A stretch of DNA of 64,000 nt from Pycnococcus provasolii (taxonomy: Eukaryota; Chlorophyta; Pseudoscourfieldiophyceae; Pseudoscourfieldiales; Pycnococcaceae): contig OW568895.1 in assembly GCA_938743325.2 (NCBI GenBank), positions 188,501-252,500 on the forward strand, in the 5' to 3' direction. The notes under the pieces were generated by a model. It saw nothing but the letters and a program-made list of their open reading frames with translations, was not told the origin of the DNA and did no database searches. Below, piece by piece: positions 58,911 to 64,000 of the stretch (its first letter is position 1; each line of letters starts with the position of its first letter). A program made the position numbers and the translations under genes.

Positions 58911-61058
58911 ATGTCGTCCACGGCCACAAGTGCGATGTCCGCGCTCAGGGTCCTATTGGCTCAACGTACTGTAGGTCTCTCCTCTTCTTCTTGCGGGTTG
59001 CGCTTCTTGTCTTCTTCTTCTATCAGTCATGGTAATAAGAGGTACGACTACTCGTCCATGTACGAGACGAATTACCTCTCTTTACCGCGTCTTCCCATAC
59101 CTTCGTTACAAGATACATGCTCGCGATGGCTGAAAAGTACCAAGGCTTTGCACGAGTCTGAAGCTTCGTATGCTCAGACGGAAGCGGCGGCTCATGAGTT
59201 CTTCTCCTCCCCTGACGCTGCGGCTCTCCAAGAGAAACTTACCGCGATGGATGCCTCGGCAACAGCGAAGGGAGGGTACCCTCACAGTTACATCGAAAAG
59301 CTGTGGGACGACATGTACTTCGGTGACAGGTCGTTCCACCCCGTGTACTTCTCGCCGTTCTTCAAAATCATTGATACGCCTGACCCCAAAGACATGAAGC
59401 AAACGGAACGCGCGGCGAAGTTTGTGCACGGTTTCGCGAGGTGGACGCGTAAGGTGGTCGACGGCGAGTTTGAGGAAGACATGGCGGGAAAGCAGGGACT
59501 GTGCACGTCGTCCGTGGGACTCATGTTCAACTCGGCGAAAATTCCGGGCAAGGACAGAGACACACTCAGCGTGAACGCCAGCGCGGGACACGTCGCCGTC
59601 ATGAACGGTGGAGACGTTTTCATTATTGACGTGCTTGACGGAAAGGGCGGCATCATCTCCGTCGAGCACCTTACGAAGCTCATGGACCAGTGCGTTGACG
59701 GGTCGCAAACCGGCGACGTCGACCCCCGGGAATTCAAGATTCCAGCATTGACGTCGTACAAGCGCGGGAAGTGGGCGGAATGGCGCAAGACCCTTGATCA
59801 GGATGCTCTCAAGCTTATTGACGATGCGCTGCTGATGGTTTGCCTCGACGACGACGAAGTCGAGACGCGCACCGACATGGCAAGGAACTTGCTTATCGGA
59901 AATACGAAAAATCGCTGGTGGGACAAGCAGCAGCTCATCGTCGCACCCAACGGCATGATGGGATTCTGCTTCGAGCACAGCTACTCCGACGGCCTCGGAT
60001 GGGCACGGTTCATCCACGAGGTGATGTGCGACAACCTTGGCTACCATGCACCTCCTGTGGGCAGTCTCATCGAGCCGCTCAAAACATTCCCCGAGAGCGC
60101 CGAGCTCGTTTCCAGCCAGCCATCGCCTAAGTTGCTGACACTGGACGTTGGTGAGGAAGAGACGTATGATTTCTACGACCAGGTTGGCGACGCCGATTGG
60201 CGTACCGCCCTTGGCGACTACCTGTACCTTCAGGAACGCGTTCAGCTTCAGACGTGCGACTTTGAAGACTTCGGCAAAAATGAGATGAAGACATGGGGCG
60301 TGTCACCAGATGCGGGATGCCAGATGGCATACCAGCTCGCGTACTACCGCATTCATGGTCAGATGCCCGGCGTGTACGAGTCATGCGCGACGCGCAAGTT
60401 TTTCCACGGACGTACTGAGACGATCCGAAGCTCGTCGCCAGAGATGAAAGCAATGGTTCTTGCTGTGAACGAGGCGATGAAGATTGGCGCGGACCTCAGC
60501 TCTGCCAAGGAAGCTGTCGCCGCCGCTGCCGCACAGCACGTTGCCGTGTCTAAGAATGCGCAGAACGGGGAGGGTGTTGACCGCCACCTGAAGGCGCTGA
60601 AGGACGTTCTCGACAACCACATGGCACCTGCCCCACAACCGCCGCAGTATGGTGAGCCACAAGACATGGATATTGCGCGCAAGTTCTTCTCGCACCCCAT
60701 GATTGGACGCTCCGGAACGTGGGATCTGAGCACGAGCAACGCGTCGGGAAGCCCCTTCATCGACATTTTCGGTTTCGGCGCGGTGTCCGAGACGGGATAT
60801 GGCATCGGCTACCTCATCTTTGACGACAAGGTGGTGTTCAACATCACCTGCTTTAACGAGATGAAGCCAAAGTACGACGCCATTGTTGAAGACACGTATG
60901 GGTACTGGGGCGGCGACATCAGCGACGATGAAATCAACATGACACCCAAGGCGGAGCAGCAGCTCATTGGCCCGCACGAGGTGATCCCCAACGTCAAGCT
61001 GATGGAGCAGGAGCTGCGCAAGGCGCTGCACGACATTGGAAAGGTGATGAAGGCATGA
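58911..61058 (+). CDS. Carnitine/choline O-acyltransferase family enzyme
   Basis: This enzyme transfers acyl groups between CoA and carnitine. The 715-aa product starts at the ATG at 58911, with a Ser/Arg-rich mitochondrial-type presequence (ALRVLLAQRTVGLSSSS). The upstream in-frame extension is a telomere-like repeat with no ATG of good context. Family signatures: LPRLPIPSLQDTCSRWL at the N-terminus, catalytic His356 in FCFEHSYSDGLG, the STS motif in DLSTSNASGSP (~607), and GYGIGYLIFDDKVVFNITCF. Chain-length preference is not evident. It sits head to head with a carnitine-type carrier. Confidence 0.9.
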   Translation: MSSTATSAMSALRVLLAQRTVGLSSSSCGLRFLSSSSISHGNKRYDYSSMYETNYLSLPRLPIPSLQDTCSRWLKSTKALHESEASYAQTEAAAHEFFSSPDAAALQEKLTAMDASATAKGGYPHSYIEKLWDDMYFGDRSFHPVYFSPFFKIIDTPDPKDMKQTERAAKFVHGFARWTRKVVDGEFEEDMAGKQGLCTSSVGLMFNSAKIPGKDRDTLSVNASAGHVAVMNGGDVFIIDVLDGKGGIISVEHLTKLMDQCVDGSQTGDVDPREFKIPALTSYKRGKWAEWRKTLDQDALKLIDDALLMVCLDDDEVETRTDMARNLLIGNTKNRWWDKQQLIVAPNGMMGFCFEHSYSDGLGWARFIHEVMCDNLGYHAPPVGSLIEPLKTFPESAELVSSQPSPKLLTLDVGEEETYDFYDQVGDADWRTALGDYLYLQERVQLQTCDFEDFGKNEMKTWGVSPDAGCQMAYQLAYYRIHGQMPGVYESCATRKFFHGRTETIRSSSPEMKAMVLAVNEAMKIGADLSSAKEAVAAAAAQHVAVSKNAQNGEGVDRHLKALKDVLDNHMAPAPQPPQYGEPQDMDIARKFFSHPMIGRSGTWDLSTSNASGSPFIDIFGFGAVSETGYGIGYLIFDDKVVFNITCFNEMKPKYDAIVEDTYGYWGGDISDDEINMTPKAEQQLIGPHEVIPNVKLMEQELRKALHDIGKVMKA

Positions 61059-61216
61059 AAACGGGGAGAGGCTGTTTCGATGAGGAGGGAGAAACGCAAG
61101 GGTTCGGCGAGAGGATGATTCGAAAGCAAATTTAAATAAATAAGAAAGTTCGTTGGTAAATACGTTGCATGAAATAAAGGTAAACTCAATAGGCGATGAT
61201 GACGTAGGCGTCGTGG

Positions 61217-62419
61217 TCATGTGGCTAGCACCGGCTTGACTGGTTTCTTCCATACGAATCCGCCGGCGCCGCGTTTACCCTTCGTGGGGTCTGGTACTAC
61301 AAGTCTCGAGGCTGCGTCCAATTTCGGTTTGTGCTTTGTTCCCAACATCTCTCCGTAGTGGCCACGCTGCTCAACACGTACAATGCCAAACGCGTCGGAA
61401 ACCACGGTGATGCCGCCGTAATCAACGAAGGACGGCACCTCCATCAACTGAGCGTTCTGTGCTGATTCCTTCGATGGCGAACCACCCGCCGACGCCGTCG
61501 AAGCCGTCGGCGACGTCCCTGCTGCTTGCTGCTTCTCCTTTGGCGATGCGCGTTGCCTCGGCGGTGAGATGGGAGGTGGGAGCGGAGGCCGTGGAGGCCG
61601 TCCGTCTACGGGCGTGCAGTACATGTCACTGCGCATCGTGTCAAAGTCGAGCCTTGCCTGTGCACGCATCTCAAGAGCTCTCAGGTTTTCCGGTCGGTCC
61701 AGCGCGACTCTCGCCGAGGCCAAATTCGTTGGCATGCGAACAGAGTCTGCATACCAGCCGTGTCTATGCCGAATCCCCTCGTTCATCTCTCTCGCCTCGT
61801 CGTTGTCGTTCAAGAGTCTGGAAACTTCTGCACGGCTTGCGTCGAGCTTTGCACGTCGGCTGGCGAAGCGCGCGGTTTCGTTTGTCCAGCGCGTCACGCC
61901 TTGCACGCCGTCCACCACGGGCATGGCGAAGTCTGCCGCGGCTGCACTGCCTCCAAGTCGCCCCGACGACGCCAGCGGGCGCGCATAGCTTGCTCCAACC
62001 TTGCGCGGTAAGCTCGTGTCTGAGTTGGCGTACCCGGTGGAGAGCGTCTCTCCCGTGATTCGAGAGTGTGGGTGCACGTTCACGTAGTCTCCCAGCGACG
62101 TTGGCAGCATGATCCCTCTACCGCCGTCGAGGCTGTCTTCGATAATGGAGGCTGCAAATTTCTGCCTCCTCCTCCCCTCCGTGAGCGTGGGTGTTTCGCC
62201 GTCTCGGTGCTGCTCGCGCGAGTACGTGGGTGGTGCCGTCGAGCCTATGGTCGTCGTGTCGAGCTCTGCATATTCGCGTCCGGCGTGTACGAGTTCGTTC
62301 GGCGGCTGCGGCCTTCTGAGCGACGCGGGCACGGCGTTCGGCGGCGTGCGGTACGACGGCAGTTTGCGCAGGAGGTTGAGCGGCACGTGGCACGGCGCGC
62401 CACCCACCGGGTCCGACAT
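61217..62419 (-). CDS. Protein of unknown function, Pro/Arg-rich
   Basis: The 400-aa single-exon product has a conserved-looking N-terminus (LRKLPSYRTPPNAVPASLRR), a central helical region (TARFASRRAKLDASRAEVSR), a Pro-rich linker (RPPRPPLPPPISPPR) and a C-terminal block (YGGITVVSDAFGIVRVEQRG). The style recalls axonemal microtubule-associated proteins, but I have no family to name. It converges on the acyltransferase gene. Confidence 0.6.
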   Translation of the reverse strand: MSDPVGGAPCHVPLNLLRKLPSYRTPPNAVPASLRRPQPPNELVHAGREYAELDTTTIGSTAPPTYSREQHRDGETPTLTEGRRRQKFAASIIEDSLDGGRGIMLPTSLGDYVNVHPHSRITGETLSTGYANSDTSLPRKVGASYARPLASSGRLGGSAAAADFAMPVVDGVQGVTRWTNETARFASRRAKLDASRAEVSRLLNDNDEAREMNEGIRHRHGWYADSVRMPTNLASARVALDRPENLRALEMRAQARLDFDTMRSDMYCTPVDGRPPRPPLPPPISPPRQRASPKEKQQAAGTSPTASTASAGGSPSKESAQNAQLMEVPSFVDYGGITVVSDAFGIVRVEQRGHYGEMLGTKHKPKLDAASRLVVPDPTKGKRGAGGFVWKKPVKPVLAT

Positions 62420-62526
62420 GGCGTACCCTTAAGGTGAGACGGTTAGCGGCCTGGGGGGGTAGACCAAAGGGAACGGCAACGGGACGCGGCGGGGCAAGGC
62501 GTCCACCCCCGCACCTCCCAGGGGTG

Positions 62527-62552
62527 TTAGGGTTAGGGTTGCGGTTAGGGCT
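62527..62552. repeat. Telomere-like TTAGGG tract
   Basis: Four near-perfect TTAGGG units (one with GCGG) lie about 110 bp upstream of the preceding minus-strand gene. Confidence 0.7.
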
Positions 62553-62653
62553 ACAAGTAGACGTCCCCTTTTGTGACAACATTTTTAAAAGTCTTGTTAC
62601 GATAGTTCCGTTTTGTTTTGTTTTTGCTATAATATTTGACTAAAAGTAGTATC

Positions 62654-64000
62654 TTACATGCCGCCGTACAAGCGGCCGAGACTCTCGCCCGTTAAACTCA
62701 ACGCCATCAGGCTCGGAGTCACGGCATCCAGCAGATTCACGCGAGGGTCGAGCATCTTCGCCATGCCGACGAGGACGGACGTACAGACGACGAGAGAGGC
62801 GCACTGCGCATTCACGGACACGCCATGCTCGCGGCACAGCCAAAGGACTTGCCGTAGAACGATGTCAACATCCACCGCGCCGCGGCTCGTGCCACAGTGT
62901 TCGGAAAAGAGCTCCTCGATCCCGGAGGAGAACGCGAGCGCGTCGCTGTCGTTCGAGACATCGCACGACTTGTTGCTCATCGCGAGCAGATGGTGCGCCG
63001 CCTTGCTGCCACTTCCCGATGCCATGTGGCTCAAGAAGCTGAGAAAGTGATGTCTCGTGTCGCCCTCGAGCTCTTCGCACAGCCCAAAGTCTAGCAGAAC
63101 GATCTCCACGGTGTCAGCCGAGCCGTGTGTGCGGCAGAGAATGTTACCTGGATGCAAGTCGCCATGCACGAAGCGATCGCTCAGGAGCATCTTTAGGTAC
63201 GTGTCTGCGCCGCGTCCCACGACACTAGGACCAAGCGGATGACAAGGCTCCAAAGATTCTCCCTCCTCGGTGCTCGCATTCACCGAAGACGGCTTCATCT
63301 CGGCGATCCATTTGCCGACACTCTCGCCGCGCTCGTACGTCTCAACGAGCACATCGTCGCATCGCTCGAACCCCAGCAGAGGCTGCGGTGCCGTGACAGT
63401 TCCACGCCACTCTCGGAAGTGGCGATGAAATCGAAGGAGATTCTGCGCCTCCTGTCGCAGGTCAGCCTGCAAGCTGAGGCGCTCGGCAAACTGGGCAAGC
63501 GCCTGCTCAAGGCTACGAAAGAACGTGGACGCGGGAAACGCGTACACGAAAAGCGACACGATTTGGATGAGCAGTGCGAAGTCGCCCTCGATGCGCTCGC
63601 GCACGCGAGGATGACGAACCTTCAGCACCACAGGAACCGTCGGTGTTGTTGTGCTGCGGGAGGCGTATCCACCCATGGGATGGTAAAACATCGCGCGCAT
63701 CTGCGCGCGGTGAACCTGAGCGACACTCCCTGACGCCAAAGGTGTATAGTCAATCTGCGGGAAGATGTGACGCAGGATGCCGTCACGATCCGACATGTCA
63801 ACACCCGCGTCCGCAGCCGCGGATGCGCGCACCGGCCATGGCAGCGTGTCAACGAGGTGCTCGAGGCATCTTCGCGTGTGCAAGACACTGTGCACCGGAG
63901 CATCATCCTGCAGCTTCGCAAAGGCGGCATTCGCATCCTCGGGCAGAACATCTTTCCTCGCACTCATCCACTGGCACATCTTGATCAGTGCGGCACCGCA
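62654..64000 (-). CDS. ABC1/ADCK (UbiB-like) atypical kinase, N-terminus beyond window
   Basis: The 448 residues visible run into the right edge without a start. The family acts in quinone-lipid homeostasis in mitochondria or plastids. Motifs: ALIKMCQWMSARKDVLPED (the KxGQ motif, here KMCQ), the A-rich loop region SGSVAQVHRAQM, the VLKVRHPRV lysine, VHGDLHPGNILC and LLDFGLCEEL. The tail is ordinary for the family. A stop codon inside TGTAA ends the gene. The style is nearest to ADCK2-type members, but this is not certain. Confidence 0.88.
   Translation of the reverse strand, partial: CGAALIKMCQWMSARKDVLPEDANAAFAKLQDDAPVHSVLHTRRCLEHLVDTLPWPVRASAAADAGVDMSDRDGILRHIFPQIDYTPLASGSVAQVHRAQMRAMFYHPMGGYASRSTTTPTVPVVLKVRHPRVRERIEGDFALLIQIVSLFVYAFPASTFFRSLEQALAQFAERLSLQADLRQEAQNLLRFHRHFREWRGTVTAPQPLLGFERCDDVLVETYERGESVGKWIAEMKPSSVNASTEEGESLEPCHPLGPSVVGRGADTYLKMLLSDRFVHGDLHPGNILCRTHGSADTVEIVLLDFGLCEELEGDTRHHFLSFLSHMASGSGSKAAHHLLAMSNKSCDVSNDSDALAFSSGIEELFSEHCGTSRGAVDVDIVLRQVLWLCREHGVSVNAQCASLVVCTSVLVGMAKMLDPRVNLLDAVTPSLMALSLTGESLGRLYGGM

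Noticed and set aside
1-64000. tRNA and rRNA genes
   Set aside because: I scanned for the conserved T-loop GGTTCGA pattern with pairing arms. The GGTTCGA hits near 35200 and 48298 belong to degenerate repeats without a cloverleaf.

Overview
This window looks like nuclear DNA from a flagellated unicellular green alga, probably of the prasinophyte kind. That is an inference from gene content, not a database match. Genes are large, closely spaced on both strands and mostly single-exon. The few introns I could place (in the methionine aminopeptidase, RABL2 and EF-hand genes) are 101-325 bp with GT..AG ends. Plant-lineage proteins include a plastid-type glutamate-cysteine ligase and a plant-type PEP carboxylase ending in QNTG. 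The pentamer TGTAA, the poly(A) signal of many chlorophytes, lies in or just past many stop codons. A 13.4-kb axonemal dynein heavy chain and a RABL2 GTPase indicate a cilium or flagellum.

Layout. 1-10.7 kb: a HAD-like protein cut by the window edge, glutamate-cysteine ligase, organellar methionine aminopeptidase, a methyltransferase, THOC7 of the mRNA-export complex TREX, and a membrane acyltransferase. 12.3-25.7 kb: a single-exon inner-arm-type dynein heavy chain. 25.9-33.6 kb: a TDP1-like DNA repair enzyme with repeats carrying SUMO-type motifs, shuffled fragments of a second TDP1 copy, a spermidine-synthase-fold protein, and a fusion of a PAP phosphatase with a small-molecule kinase-like domain. 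33.66-35.14 kb: a compact gag-only LTR retrotransposon with identical 265-bp LTRs and a 5-bp target-site duplication. 35.3-49.6 kb: an unknown protein, PEP carboxylase, a MATE transporter, two unknown membrane proteins, a sugar-type MFS transporter, a leucine-rich-repeat protein and RABL2. 50-64 kb: a secreted Ig-like-domain protein, an EF-hand protein, a twin-CX9C protein, a coiled-coil protein, a mitochondrial carnitine-type carrier divergent from a carnitine acyltransferase, an unknown protein, and an ABC1/ADCK kinase cut by the right edge.

Functional links. The carrier and the carnitine acyltransferase sit head to head and could form an acyl-carnitine shuttle. The dynein and RABL2 serve the flagellum. 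Several proteins (aminopeptidase, EF-hand, CX9C, carrier, acyltransferase, ABC1 kinase) are predicted or known organellar types. Intergenic spaces are full of telomere-like CCCTAA tracts and degenerate relatives, sometimes in opposing orientations. The most striking observations are the young retrotransposon, the phosphatase-kinase fusion, the carrier/acyltransferase pair, the shuffled TDP1 fragments and the dispersed telomere-like tracts.
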